Source: Kushneria marisflavi
GTDB lineage: Bacteria; Pseudomonadota; Gammaproteobacteria; Pseudomonadales; Halomonadaceae
Reading direction: 5' to 3'
Assembly (NCBI RefSeq): GCF_002157205.1
Contig: NZ_CP021358.1
Coordinates: 372,001-436,000 of the forward strand
Length of the DNA: 64,000 bases
Part shown: positions 54,419 to 63,989 of the stretch, piece by piece
Layout of the letters: each line of letters starts with the position of its first letter
Position numbering within the stretch: position 1 is the first letter of the stretch
Position numbers and translations under genes: made by a program
Notes under the pieces: model-generated
The model's database searches: none
The model's input: only the letters and a program-made list of their open reading frames with translations
What the model was told of the DNA's origin: nothing

Positions 54419-55512
54419 GTGATCCACGTCCGGGCCGACGCTTTGATGTCCAGGGTGATACCACGACCACCAAAACCTCTGAAGCCTCGGCCTTCGAACA
54501 GCACTTTGTACCGGTAGACCCGGCGCCCGGCGCGCGCTATCAGCTGGACAGTGTGCACCATCCACTGGAAGACGAAGCGCCCCCCGAGCAGATCGACAGC
54601 GCCCTTGACCATGCGCTGGCAAAACCCAAAAAGCGGCGCTGGGGGCTTTTAAGCGTACTGGCCGGCACGCTGGTCATGGGAGGTGTGCAGGCCGTCGATA
54701 CCTTCCAGAACGCCTGGTTTGGTGGCGACTGGGTCAGCGGCGCCTGGAGCGTGCTGGGGCTGGGGGTCGTCACGCTGGCCGGTACGTCGCTGACACGCGA
54801 ACTCGTACGTCTCAAGCGACTGCGCCGGCATGCGCGACTGCGCGAGGATATCGATGCCCATATCATGGACACCCGAATCGACGGCGAACACATGCAAAAG
54901 CTGTGCGACCGTCTACGTGTTCAAATGGGCCTGAGCCATCGCGACCCGCACTGGCAGGATTTTCTGCAGGCCCATCAGGCCCATCACAACGCCCGCGAGA
55001 CCCGTGATCTTTTCAATCACTATGTGCTGGCCCCGCGGGATGCCAGCGCCCGGCGCCTGATCACCCGCATGTCGAGTGAAACCGCGCTGCTGGTAGCCAT
55101 CAGCCCGGTAACACTGATCGACATGGGTCTGATGGCCTGGCGCAACCTGCGCATGATCGACCGTCTGGCCGCGCTGTACGGCCTGGAACTGGGCTATGCC
55201 AGCCGCCTGCGTCTGTTTCGAGCGGTGCTGGCCAACATGGCATTTGTCGGCGCCAGTGAAATCGCCACCGAAGTGAGCATGGATCTTCTGTCAATGAATC
55301 TTGCCAGCCGTCTGTCCAGTCGTGCCGGACAGGGTATGGCCAGCGGTCTGCTGACAGCACGGCTGGGCATTCGAACGCTCAGAATGCTGCGCCCGCTGCC
55401 GTTTGAGGATGACCGCGCCCCGAAGCTTGCCGACCTGCGCCGCCAGCTCTGGCAACAGATGAAGCGCGTCGATGACGGCAAGGCCAGCGATGAGAAAACT
55501 GATCGAACCTGA
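54415..55512 (+). CDS. ycjF: YcjF-family (TIGR01620) inner-membrane protein
   Basis: A 365-residue protein of the YcjF family. A hydrophilic N-terminus of about 75 residues precedes two membrane helices (LLSVLAGTLVMGGV and VLGLGVVTLAG) and a large cytoplasmic domain with another hydrophobic patch (LLVAISPVTLIDMGLMAW). It starts within the ycjX stop codon, a sign of a partnered pair. Function unknown, linked to envelope stress in E. coli through its location. Confidence 0.9.
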   Translation: MSDPRPGRRFDVQGDTTTTKTSEASAFEQHFVPVDPAPGARYQLDSVHHPLEDEAPPEQIDSALDHALAKPKKRRWGLLSVLAGTLVMGGVQAVDTFQNAWFGGDWVSGAWSVLGLGVVTLAGTSLTRELVRLKRLRRHARLREDIDAHIMDTRIDGEHMQKLCDRLRVQMGLSHRDPHWQDFLQAHQAHHNARETRDLFNHYVLAPRDASARRLITRMSSETALLVAISPVTLIDMGLMAWRNLRMIDRLAALYGLELGYASRLRLFRAVLANMAFVGASEIATEVSMDLLSMNLASRLSSRAGQGMASGLLTARLGIRTLRMLRPLPFEDDRAPKLADLRRQLWQQMKRVDDGKASDEKTDRT

Positions 55513-55580
55513 AATCTTTCGCCTCGGAGATCGGCGATCAAAAACCGATTCCCGGGGCCAGCAACGATCCGGGCCTCATG

Positions 55581-56378
55581 CTAGAGCGCAAACAGCTCAC
55601 GCAGTTTTACGGCCACACCAGCTTCGGTATGCGATTTAATCAGCTCTGCGTCAGGAGCTCGGACAAGCAACTCCGGGTGTGCGTTGCCCATCGCAAACGC
55701 GCGACCGGCGTTTTGCAGCATGTCCGTATCGTTAAGGTTGTCACCGAAGGCCACGGTACGCGATATCGGAATATCGAGCTGCGTAGCCAGACGCGTTAGC
55801 ATCTGCCCCTTGGAGGCTTTCCGGTCCATCACTTCCAGCGAATTTTCAAGTGAATAGGTGATGTGGGTACGCTCGTCGAATTGGGCACGAATACGCGCCT
55901 CGATGTTCTTGAGCAATGCAGGATCGCCGATAAAGAGCACCTTGCCGACCTGTTTTCCGTCAACGTCGGCCATGTTGACCACGTCATAGGTAAATCCGGT
56001 GCTTTCATGAAAGGCCAGCAGCTTCGGCTCGGGCGCATCGATCAGCCAGCGGTCGCTGGTGTAGAGATTGATGCGCACCTCCCCGGGGATATCCATCTCC
56101 AGTAACGCCCGCACGATGTCGCGGGGCACCAGAATTTCATGGATCAGTTGATCGTCCGGGCCATGTAGATGCGCCCCGTTGGCCGAAATGATGTGCGCAT
56201 TGACTCCCAACTGACGTCTGACCTCGCGAATATCCTGATAGTGCCGCCCGGAGGCAATGGCCAGCGAATGGCCCTGGCGCTCGAGCGTCTGAAAGGTGTC
56301 GATGGTGATGTCATCAAGGCCATGATCGGCGTTGAGCAGTGTTCGATCCAGATCGGTCACGATCAGATGAGGCGTCAT
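55581..56378 (-). CDS. Cof-type HAD-superfamily phosphatase
   Basis: A 265-residue haloacid-dehalogenase phosphatase of the Cof/YbhA/YidA group. The nucleophile motif is VTDLDRTLL, motif II ASGRHY, the lysine lies in RKASKGQML and the last motif is FGDNLNDTDML. A C2B cap domain sits between. Such enzymes act on sugar phosphates or cofactors. It lies 58 bases past the amino-sugar kinase gene and may be the last gene of the nag operon, in which case a sugar phosphate is a plausible target. Confidence 0.87.
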   Translation of the reverse strand: MTPHLIVTDLDRTLLNADHGLDDITIDTFQTLERQGHSLAIASGRHYQDIREVRRQLGVNAHIISANGAHLHGPDDQLIHEILVPRDIVRALLEMDIPGEVRINLYTSDRWLIDAPEPKLLAFHESTGFTYDVVNMADVDGKQVGKVLFIGDPALLKNIEARIRAQFDERTHITYSLENSLEVMDRKASKGQMLTRLATQLDIPISRTVAFGDNLNDTDMLQNAGRAFAMGNAHPELLVRAPDAELIKSHTEAGVAVKLRELFAL

Positions 56379-56436
56379 GCAATCTCCTGTCTACGATAAG
56401 GGTTGGGCCAACAGACGCTCGCGCCTGCAAGCCCTG

Positions 56437-57324
56437 TCATGACGGGCACAGCTCGGCTGCCAGCTGTAATGCCCCGTCGACGCTGCTGCCCTGTGCGGGC
56501 ACCAGCCTGTGTTTGAGTGTTTCCGGCACTCGAGGGGCCAGTGCCGCCGCCAGACCGCCACACAGGGCCAGCGGCAGCTGTTCATCCTGATCCAGCGCCT
56601 GATACATGAGTGCAATATCCTCACCGGCCTGATCCAGCAGTGCCTGGGCGATGGGATGATCACCGTATTCAATAACCACCGGTGCCAGCGCGGCAAACCG
56701 GGTCTGGCTTACGTTTGAAAGCCAGTGTGTCAGCGTTGCGACAGACGACACGGGCGCGGAAGACAGCGACGACATTGCCTCACACAGCGCGCGGGAAAAA
56801 TCGTCCGGCGGCGTGCGGCCATCCAGCGCATGCTGGGCATGGCGACTTGCTCTCAGACCCAGCCAGGCGCCGCTGGCTTCATCACCGGACGGGAAGCCAT
56901 AGCCGCCCACACTGACGCGCCGACCATCGATATGCAGCGCCTCTCCCACACTACCGGTTCCCAGGGCAACGATGGCCCCCGGCTGCCCTCGATGGGCTCC
57001 CACCAGAGTAGTAAAGGCATCGCTTTCCAGTCTCAGGCCGGCCAATGCCGGGGAGGCCTGTAAAAAGGCCCCCCGCCACGCCCATTGATTGGCGCCTGCA
57101 AGCCCCAGTGCCAGCTGGCATCGCTCGATGGGCAGAGTGATGCCCAGCGCCTGCTGCGCACTGTCCAGCAGGGCCATGATCGTGTGCCAGGCCGGTGTCA
57201 CGCCCAGCGCCAGACCGGAGGGGCCACCGGTCACCTCAACACAGCGGTCCTGCCACTGCGCCCTCAACCGGGTGCCACTGCCACCGCCGTCCACCCCTGC
57301 CAGCAGCACACCATCAGCGACCAT
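56437..57324 (-). CDS. BadF/BcrA-type amino-sugar kinase (GspK/NagK-like)
   Basis: A 295-residue kinase of the BadF/BadG/BcrA ATPase family. The ATP-binding phosphate loops are GVDGGGSGTRL near the start and VALGTGSVGEAL in the middle, with GGLAAAL near the end. Glucosamine kinase GspK and N-acetylglucosamine kinase are the close relatives, and the operon context points to one of these. The ATG at 57324 overlaps nagE by 11 bases. It would rescue free amino sugar to the 6-phosphate. Which sugar is not decidable here. Confidence 0.8.
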   Translation of the reverse strand: MVADGVLLAGVDGGGSGTRLRAQWQDRCVEVTGGPSGLALGVTPAWHTIMALLDSAQQALGITLPIERCQLALGLAGANQWAWRGAFLQASPALAGLRLESDAFTTLVGAHRGQPGAIVALGTGSVGEALHIDGRRVSVGGYGFPSGDEASGAWLGLRASRHAQHALDGRTPPDDFSRALCEAMSSLSSAPVSSVATLTHWLSNVSQTRFAALAPVVIEYGDHPIAQALLDQAGEDIALMYQALDQDEQLPLALCGGLAAALAPRVPETLKHRLVPAQGSSVDGALQLAAELCPS

Positions 57325-59026
57325 CGCGCTGGATCTCCGCTGCAAGCTGCTGCGCCACGATCCAGGCCTGCTCGCCCATGATCAGATGCAGGCAGTGATC
57401 ACCCAGAGGCTGCACACCGGCTGCTCCGAGTGTCGATAGTGCGTCATGATCAAGGCGTGATGGCTCACTCACCTCGAGACGCACCCGCGACAGCGCCACC
57501 AATTCGCTTCGACGCAGATTCCCCACCCCGCCCAGCGCTTCAAGCCAGCGAGAGAGATCGGCATCCTTCAGCGACGTCTGGGCAGGTGCTGTCTGCTCGG
57601 CAGATGGCGCCATGACGCGAGCCGTGTCCGGTACTTCCACCGCCTTGCCGCGCGCTTTCAGCGCCGCGCGGATATCCTCGGCCACGCCGTCGGCAATCGG
57701 GCCCATCACCACCTGCAGGTGACCACCCTTGAGCTTGAGCACGCCACGAGCGCCCAGACTCTTGAGCGTAGCCTCATCAATTTTCTCGACATCCTGAACC
57801 ACCAGACGCAGCCGCGTGGTGCAGGCACCAACCGAAGTCAGGTTGTCGCCACCACCCAGCGCCGTCACGAAGGCCGGGCCGCGCGCCTGCACTTCCCCGT
57901 CATTTTCCATGGTCGGCGTCTGGGACACGTCTTCACGCCCCGGCGTTTTAAGATCGAAACGCACGATGGCCCAGCGAAAGATCATGTAATACAGCACCGC
58001 GTACAAAAGCCCGACCGGGATCAGCAGCCAACCCCGGCTGGAGAGCCCATAGGACAGCAGATAGTCAAAGGTGCCGGCCGAGAAGGTAAAGCCGAGCTTG
58101 ACGCCCAGCCAGCTCATCAGTGCCATTGAAACGCCGGTCAGCACGGCGTGCACGGCATAGAGCGCGGGCGCCAGAAAGATAAAGGTAAATTCCAGTGGCT
58201 CGGTAATACCGGTCAGAAAGGCCGTCAACGCCAGTGAAAAGAGCATGCCGCCAACCCGGGCACGCTGATCCTTAGCGGCGGTGTGATACATCGCCAGCGC
58301 CGCCGCGGGCAGGCCGAACATCATCACCGGGAAAAACCCTGCCATGAAGCTCCCGGCGTTCGGGTCACCGGCAAAGAACCGGTGTAGATCGCCCGTGGCC
58401 CCCTCATAGTTGCCGAAAACAAACCACACCAGCGAGTTGAGCACGTGATGAAGGCCAGTCACGATCAAAAGCCGATTGAGTGTGCCGTAGACAAAAAGCC
58501 CCAGTTCACCGGAGTCGATCATCCACTGACCGCTCAGATCGATGGCGTGTTGCACCGGCGGCCAGATCCAGCCAAGCAGCCACCCCAGCGCCAGCGCGGT
58601 CAGCCCGGTCACAATCGGAATAAAGCGCCGCCCGGCAAAAAAGGCCAGATAATCGGGCAGCGCGATATTCTTGCAGCGGTTATACCAGAGCCCGGCCACG
58701 ACGCCTGCGATGATCCCGGCCAGCACTCCCATATTGATATCGGGATTAAGGGCTTCAAGCACCGCCGTGATGACCAGATAGCCGATCGCCCCGGCCAGGC
58801 CCGCAGCGCCATTGCTGTCATCGGCGATGCCCACCGCCACGCCAATGGCAAAGATCAGCGGTAGATGTTCAAAAATGGCATTGCCGGCCTGGGCAATGAA
58901 GGCAATGTCGAGCAGATCGGGCTGGCCCATACGCAGCAAAAGCCCGGCAATCGGCAATACCGCAATCGGCAGCATCAGGGAGCGGCCCAACTGCTGAAGC
59001 GCCCCCATGGGATCAAATCGCATCAT
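57314..59026 (-). CDS. nagE: PTS N-acetylglucosamine-specific IIC-IIB permease with a second IIB-like domain
   Basis: A 570-residue membrane permease that imports and phosphorylates N-acetylglucosamine. Residues 1 to about 360 form the IIC domain with about ten helices. Residues about 385-460 form IIB with the phospho-acceptor Cys402 (ACTTRLRL). Residues about 490-565 repeat the IIB pattern but carry Ser513 (ALSRVRLE) where the cysteine should be. The ATG at 59026 has GGGGAG six bases upstream. It overlaps nagF by 14 bases. IIA is supplied by nagF, as no IIA domain is present. Confidence 0.92.
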   Translation of the reverse strand: MMRFDPMGALQQLGRSLMLPIAVLPIAGLLLRMGQPDLLDIAFIAQAGNAIFEHLPLIFAIGVAVGIADDSNGAAGLAGAIGYLVITAVLEALNPDINMGVLAGIIAGVVAGLWYNRCKNIALPDYLAFFAGRRFIPIVTGLTALALGWLLGWIWPPVQHAIDLSGQWMIDSGELGLFVYGTLNRLLIVTGLHHVLNSLVWFVFGNYEGATGDLHRFFAGDPNAGSFMAGFFPVMMFGLPAAALAMYHTAAKDQRARVGGMLFSLALTAFLTGITEPLEFTFIFLAPALYAVHAVLTGVSMALMSWLGVKLGFTFSAGTFDYLLSYGLSSRGWLLIPVGLLYAVLYYMIFRWAIVRFDLKTPGREDVSQTPTMENDGEVQARGPAFVTALGGGDNLTSVGACTTRLRLVVQDVEKIDEATLKSLGARGVLKLKGGHLQVVMGPIADGVAEDIRAALKARGKAVEVPDTARVMAPSAEQTAPAQTSLKDADLSRWLEALGGVGNLRRSELVALSRVRLEVSEPSRLDHDALSTLGAAGVQPLGDHCLHLIMGEQAWIVAQQLAAEIQRDGR

Positions 59027-61628
59027 CGGATACTCCCCTGTCATTGGTGTTGGCATCCGGCGCGTCACTCAGCCACTGCTCAAGGCGCTGTCGCAGCGTG
59101 ACACTGTCGATCGGCTCATTGAGCCACTCGCGCAGCGCCCGGGACAGTACAGCGCGATCCAGACGCCGGATACCGGCCTTGACGGCAGCGACGCGTGCCG
59201 GCTCCACCGACAGTTCATCCACGCCGAGGGCGACCAGCGCCGCCCAGGCCTGTGGATCACCCGCGGCGGCACCACATACGCCCACCGGACAACGGTGGGT
59301 AGAAGCCCCCTTGACGGTCAAATCAATCAATCGCAGTACCGCCGGGTGCAGAACATCGGCCCGCCCGGCCAGATCCGGGTCCTCGCGATCCATGGCCAGC
59401 GTGTACTGGGTGAGGTCATTGGTGCCGATGGAGAGGAAATCCGCCACGCGTGCGATCTGATCGGCGCACACGGCAGCCGCCGGTACCTCGATCATTGCCC
59501 CCAGCTCGGGCCGACCTTCAAGGTTCATCTCTCGCGCCAGGACCTCGATGCGCTCACGTACGGCCACAAGCTCTGCCGCATCACACACCATCGGCACCAT
59601 GATACGCAGGCGGTCCAGTGGCCGAACCGACAGCAGCGCACGCAGCTGAACATCGAGCAGCGCCTGATGACGCGCCATCAGGCGAACGCCGCGCGTGCCC
59701 AGTGCCGGATTGGGCACCGAGGGCAGCGAGAGATAATCAAGCTGCTTGTCGGCGCCGATATCCAGCGTGCGAATAATGACCTGACGTGTGCCCATGCTGT
59801 CCAGCGCCTGCTGGTAGCTCTCGCGCTGCATCTCCTGATCCGGTGCCTGCGCGTGCGCCATGAAGAGGAACTCGCTGCGCATCAGGCCGATGCCGTCGGC
59901 GCCGGCATCAAACGCCGTACGCGCCTCTTCAGGGCCTGCGACATTGGCACAGACCTCGATCAACGCGTCGTCACGCGTGCGCGCCGGCTCATGCGCCATT
60001 TGCTGCTCAGCTACGGCCCGTGTCCGGTTCCGCTCGATCCGCTCGCGAGCCTCACTGAGCTGGTCCGCAGCAGGGCTGAAAATCAGCGCCCCGTTGTCGG
60101 CATCCAGAATCACGTCGCCGCCTTGGTGACGGCCCATGACCTCTATCAGCCCTGCTCCCATCGCGGCCAGGCAGGGCAATCCCCGGGCGCGAGCCAGCAG
60201 TGCCACGTGCGAGGTCGTGCCGCCACCCGCCAGGCAAAGACCGGCAGGCGAAACACGATCGAGTGCCAGCAGCTGCGAAGGCGTGATCTCTTCAAACATC
60301 ACAATGGCACCCGGCGCGATCTCGATATGGCCGACCGCTGCCGCATCCGGAACCAATAACGCCACCAGACGCTCCTGCAGATCGCGCAGATCATCCGCGC
60401 GTGCCGCCAGCAGCCGACTCTCACTCTGACGCAATGCGATGATGCGGCCTTCCAGCACCTCGCGCCAGGCAAAGGCTGCGCTGCGCCCGGCCCGGATATG
60501 GGCCAGACTCTCCTCACGCAGGGCCGGGTCATCCAGCCAGGCCTGATGCGCTTCCAGAATGTCGGCTTCTTCGCGACGACCCTGACGGCGCGCCTGATCG
60601 ATATCGGCGACCAGCGTGTCGTTGAGCGTGCTGATCGCCTGTACCAGCGCGCGCTCGGCCGTCTCAGCGCTCTCCTCACGATCAGCGTTGACCTCGATAC
60701 GAGAATGCCCGGGCCGCACCAGCGGACCCACGGCCAGACCCGGGCTGGCCGTCAGCCCGTAACAGGTGGTGTCATTCTTCGTTGGCACGACAGCGGGCGT
60801 GGGGTCGGCAGGCTCACCGTGACCGGGATCATCCTCGGCGGCTTCCGGCGTGGTCAAAAGGGCTGCGGCTTCCCCCAGCGCAGCGGCGGCATCCGCACCG
60901 CGCGCGATAACGGCCAGCGTATCGCCGTGTCGCAGGGAAAGGCCCATCAACGCCGTCAGGCTGGCGGCATCGGCCTGATGTTCGCCACGCTCCAGCACCA
61001 GGGTGCAGCCGTGCTCCCGGGCGATGGCGCGAAGACGCGCCGCCGGACGCGCATGCAGTCCTGCTGCCAGCGCCAGCGTAACCTGTTCGCGGTATTCGTT
61101 ATTGCTGCCGTCTCCCTTGCCTGTAGGCGATGCCTGCGATGTTGCCACCAGCGTCATCAATGCTGCACCACGCTCGATCACACGTCCGACAGGCACATCC
61201 ATCAGCTCACAGCGCCACTGGTCGCTGCTGGTCACCACCAGCGGCGTGATGAGACTCAACGCCCGACAGGCCAGCAGATCCGCATCAAAATCCCATAACA
61301 GGTCACCTCGACGAACGCGATCTCCCGGTGCGACATGAACGGTGATGCCCTCGCCTTCCAGATCCACGGTATCAAGCCCCAAATGGATCAGAAGATCGCA
61401 GCCCTGATCGGTCTTGAGGGTCAGGGCGTGGCGGGTGCGCGCCAGATGTACGATTTCACCGTCACAAGGGGAGAAAAGCTGCGACTCCAGAGGCTCGAGC
61501 GCAATGCCCGGCCCCATGGTCTGCTGGGCAAAGACAGGATCAGGCACCTGATCAAGCGGTACCAGCACCGCTTTTAAAGGCGCATGAAGCTGCGTGCTGG
61601 CCGGCATCGGATCAGCGGTCTCGGACAT
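59013..61628 (-). CDS. nagF: fused PTS IIA-HPr-enzyme I protein for N-acetylglucosamine
   Basis: An 871-residue multiphosphoryl transfer protein. Residues 1 to about 165 form a glucose-type IIA (His82 in LLIHLGLDTV, supporting His67). About 180-260 is HPr (His192 in AGLHARPAARL). From about 285 on is enzyme I with phospho-His474 (GGTTSHVALLAR) and the PEP-binding C-terminus (GIGLMRSEFLFM, GTNDLTQYTLAMDRED). It passes phosphate from PEP to NagE. The same domain order is known in Pseudomonas NagF. Because it carries its own EI and HPr, uptake needs no separate ptsHI. Confidence 0.93.
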   Translation of the reverse strand: MSETADPMPASTQLHAPLKAVLVPLDQVPDPVFAQQTMGPGIALEPLESQLFSPCDGEIVHLARTRHALTLKTDQGCDLLIHLGLDTVDLEGEGITVHVAPGDRVRRGDLLWDFDADLLACRALSLITPLVVTSSDQWRCELMDVPVGRVIERGAALMTLVATSQASPTGKGDGSNNEYREQVTLALAAGLHARPAARLRAIAREHGCTLVLERGEHQADAASLTALMGLSLRHGDTLAVIARGADAAAALGEAAALLTTPEAAEDDPGHGEPADPTPAVVPTKNDTTCYGLTASPGLAVGPLVRPGHSRIEVNADREESAETAERALVQAISTLNDTLVADIDQARRQGRREEADILEAHQAWLDDPALREESLAHIRAGRSAAFAWREVLEGRIIALRQSESRLLAARADDLRDLQERLVALLVPDAAAVGHIEIAPGAIVMFEEITPSQLLALDRVSPAGLCLAGGGTTSHVALLARARGLPCLAAMGAGLIEVMGRHQGGDVILDADNGALIFSPAADQLSEARERIERNRTRAVAEQQMAHEPARTRDDALIEVCANVAGPEEARTAFDAGADGIGLMRSEFLFMAHAQAPDQEMQRESYQQALDSMGTRQVIIRTLDIGADKQLDYLSLPSVPNPALGTRGVRLMARHQALLDVQLRALLSVRPLDRLRIMVPMVCDAAELVAVRERIEVLAREMNLEGRPELGAMIEVPAAAVCADQIARVADFLSIGTNDLTQYTLAMDREDPDLAGRADVLHPAVLRLIDLTVKGASTHRCPVGVCGAAAGDPQAWAALVALGVDELSVEPARVAAVKAGIRRLDRAVLSRALREWLNEPIDSVTLRQRLEQWLSDAPDANTNDRGVSDDAI

Positions 61629-61701
61629 GAGAGGGTCCTGTTGTCATTTTCATGGCGGGCGTCGTCATGGCCATCCTTTGAAACCTCACGCAGACAGGCC
61701 A

Positions 61702-62721
61702 TCAGCGCGTCTGCGTGACCTTGTTGAGAAATTCGGGTCGGTCGGGATCATGCCCCGTTGCGCGCGATAGCGCCTCAATCATCAGATAAAAGCTCTGAAT
61801 TGCACAAAGCGGTGCCAGGGCGTCATGAGGCGCGTCGGCAATGGTGAGATCACGCGAGGCTACCGCAGCATCGGCCGCCAGCAGCACACGAGCGCCCCGC
61901 TGGCGAAAGGTCTCGGCCAGCTCGACCAGCCCCTTCTGGGCGCTTCCCCTTGTCGCCAGAATCAGCACGGGATAATCGCGCCCCACCAGCGCCATTGGCC
62001 CGTGCTGCACCTCGGCCCCGCTGAAGGCTTCCGCCTGGATGACGCAGGTCTCCTTGAACTTGAGCGCCGCCTCCTGGGCGATGGGCAGACCGGCACCGCG
62101 GCCGATGACAAAAAGTCTGTCCACGTCCTTCAGTGCCTCCACGCCCTGTGCCCACTCAAGGTCACAGGCCTGCGACAGCGCCTCCGGCAGCGCGGCCAGC
62201 CCCTCCAGCAGAGGCTTGTCCTGCCGCCAGTGCGCCATTAATGAGGCACTGGCCGAGAGCGTGGCCATAAAGCTTTTGGTGGCGGCCACACTTTTTTCTT
62301 CCCCGGCCTGCAGATCGATCACGTGATCGGCCCCCTGGGCCAGCGGTGAATCCACGGCATTGACCATGGCAAGCGCCAGAGCACCGCCACCTTTCAGGGC
62401 CTTTTGTGCCTCGACAAGATCAAAGCTGCGTCCGGACTGCGATACGGCCAGTGACAGGGTGTTATCAAGTTGCCAGGCCGTGTCATCCAGCGTGCACAGC
62501 GACAGCGGCAATGAGGTGCAGGGTCGACCGGTCATCTGCATCATCAGCCGGGCAAAATAGCCGGCAGCGTGATCCGAACTGCCTCGGGCCACGGTGATCG
62601 CGCCATGAGGCGTTTGATGACGCAGTACGTCTCCCAGCTGCACCATGGTGTCGCGATTGACACGTGCCTGCTCGGCAATTCGTTGTGGCGCACTCAGCGC
62701 CTCGTCACGCATCAGGGACAT
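61702..62721 (-). CDS. SIS-domain glucosamine-6-phosphate deaminase (NagB-II type)
   Basis: A 339-residue protein with two SIS sugar-isomerase domains. SQSGRSFDLVEA and EEKSVAATKSF belong to the first, GAEVQHGPMAL to the second, with VIGRGAGLPIAQEAALKFKE between. It lacks the glutaminase domain of GlmS. Such NagB-II enzymes convert glucosamine-6-phosphate to fructose-6-phosphate and ammonia, unrelated to classic NagB. It lies between nagA and nagF in the operon, which fits this role. Confidence 0.88.
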   Translation of the reverse strand: MSLMRDEALSAPQRIAEQARVNRDTMVQLGDVLRHQTPHGAITVARGSSDHAAGYFARLMMQMTGRPCTSLPLSLCTLDDTAWQLDNTLSLAVSQSGRSFDLVEAQKALKGGGALALAMVNAVDSPLAQGADHVIDLQAGEEKSVAATKSFMATLSASASLMAHWRQDKPLLEGLAALPEALSQACDLEWAQGVEALKDVDRLFVIGRGAGLPIAQEAALKFKETCVIQAEAFSGAEVQHGPMALVGRDYPVLILATRGSAQKGLVELAETFRQRGARVLLAADAAVASRDLTIADAPHDALAPLCAIQSFYLMIEALSRATGHDPDRPEFLNKVTQTR

Positions 62722-62769
62722 GAGGATTCTCCAGGCTCTGAATCGACAAAAAATAGAACGCTATCCGGG

Positions 62770-63870
62770 TCACTCGATCACCTTGCGCCCGGCAACCCAT
62801 ACCTGCTGGACCTCAAGATTTGAGTCGAGCATCACGATATCGGCCCGGTGGGCCGGTGCCAGCACACCGCGATCACTCAACCCCAGATAGCGTGCCGGCC
62901 ACAGCGACAGACGCTGGGACGCCTCTGCCAGCGTCAGCCCCAGATGAATCAGATTGCGAAGAGCCACATCCATGGTCAGCGCGCTGCCGGCCAGCCCACC
63001 ATCAGCCAGCCGCACGCTGTCGCCGCGCTTGAATACCCGGTGCTCGCCCAGACGATACTCACCGTCAGGCATGCCGGCGGCAGACGTGGCATCGGTGACC
63101 ACATAAAGATGCGGTATGGCGCGACGCGCAGCCAGCACGCCACCGGGCTCGACATGAATCAGATCACCGATCATCTCGGCGTAGTCGGCATGCGCCAGCG
63201 CCGCCCCCACCACGCCGGGTGCACGGTGGTGCAGACCGCTCATGGCATTATAAAGATGGGTAAATCCTCGGGCGCCCAGGCAAAGGGCTTTGACGCACTG
63301 ATCATGTGTGGCCGCGGTGTGGCCCAGTTGCACCCTGACACCCCGGCCGGCCAGCACTTCGATCAGGGCCATGTGCCCCTCGATTTCCGGTGCGATGGTA
63401 ATGACCCGAATGGGCGCCAGAGCATTGAGCTCATCAAACGCCTCAAGTGTCCCTGGCCGGGCATGGGGAGGCTGAGCACCCAGCATATCCGGGCTGATGA
63501 AGGGCCCCTCAAGATGCATGCCCAGGATGTCGGCGGCCTGTTCGGGCGGTGAGGCCATGACCCTTCCGGCATCCTGGAAAGCCTTGATCAGCGCTTCGCG
63601 CGAGGCCGTCATGCTGGTACCCAGCAGACTGGTCGTGCCAAAGCGGGCATGCGTGCGGGCCAGCACGGCCAGAGACTGTCCACCTTCCATGAGATCGGCA
63701 CCACCACCGCCATGAACGTGCAGATCGATAAACCCCGGAATGATTCGCGGGGCATCATTGTCATCAGGGTTCACCGGCGCTCCGCTGATGCCGACGATTC
63801 GACCCCGTCGGAGCATCAGCTCACCCTTGAACCACCCCTCCGGCGTCAGTATGTTGCCTTCAAGTGTCAT
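62770..63870 (-). CDS. nagA: N-acetylglucosamine-6-phosphate deacetylase
   Basis: A 366-residue amidohydrolase that removes acetate from GlcNAc-6-phosphate, the first step after NagE uptake. Metal and catalytic motifs are visible: DLHVHGGGGAD, HLEGPFI, LGHTAATHDQ, FTHLYNAMSG and the catalytic Asp in VTDATSAAG. The ATG at 63870 (MTLEGNILTPEGW) has GGGA upstream and fits family length. A GTG at 63939 would add 23 unlikely residues. It is first in the operon nagA-nagB II-nagF-nagE-kinase-phosphatase. The promoter lies at or beyond the window edge. Confidence 0.93.
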   Translation of the reverse strand: MTLEGNILTPEGWFKGELMLRRGRIVGISGAPVNPDDNDAPRIIPGFIDLHVHGGGGADLMEGGQSLAVLARTHARFGTTSLLGTSMTASREALIKAFQDAGRVMASPPEQAADILGMHLEGPFISPDMLGAQPPHARPGTLEAFDELNALAPIRVITIAPEIEGHMALIEVLAGRGVRVQLGHTAATHDQCVKALCLGARGFTHLYNAMSGLHHRAPGVVGAALAHADYAEMIGDLIHVEPGGVLAARRAIPHLYVVTDATSAAGMPDGEYRLGEHRVFKRGDSVRLADGGLAGSALTMDVALRNLIHLGLTLAEASQRLSLWPARYLGLSDRGVLAPAHRADIVMLDSNLEVQQVWVAGRKVIE

Positions 63871-63971
63871 CGCCCATGTCCCATTTTGCCCATGCATGTC
63901 ATGCGCTGAAGTGTTTCGATTGATATCCACTTGCGACACCCCAACTCAACAAGGATGTATCTTCAGCGCTG

Positions 63972-63989
63972 CCTTGCCTTCAGGCAAGG
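63972..63989. promoter_or_regulatory. perfect palindrome upstream of the nag operon
   Basis: CCTTGCCT and AGGCAAGG flank TC, a perfect 8-base inverted repeat about 100 bases before nagA. There is no T tract, so it is more likely an operator than a terminator. A GntR- or LacI-type regulator of amino-sugar use may bind it. The regulator gene is not in the window. Confidence 0.35.

Noticed and set aside
59007..60359. A 450-codon open frame on the plus strand
   Set aside because: Antisense to nagF, whose domains and active sites are all intact; the composition of this frame is not protein-like.
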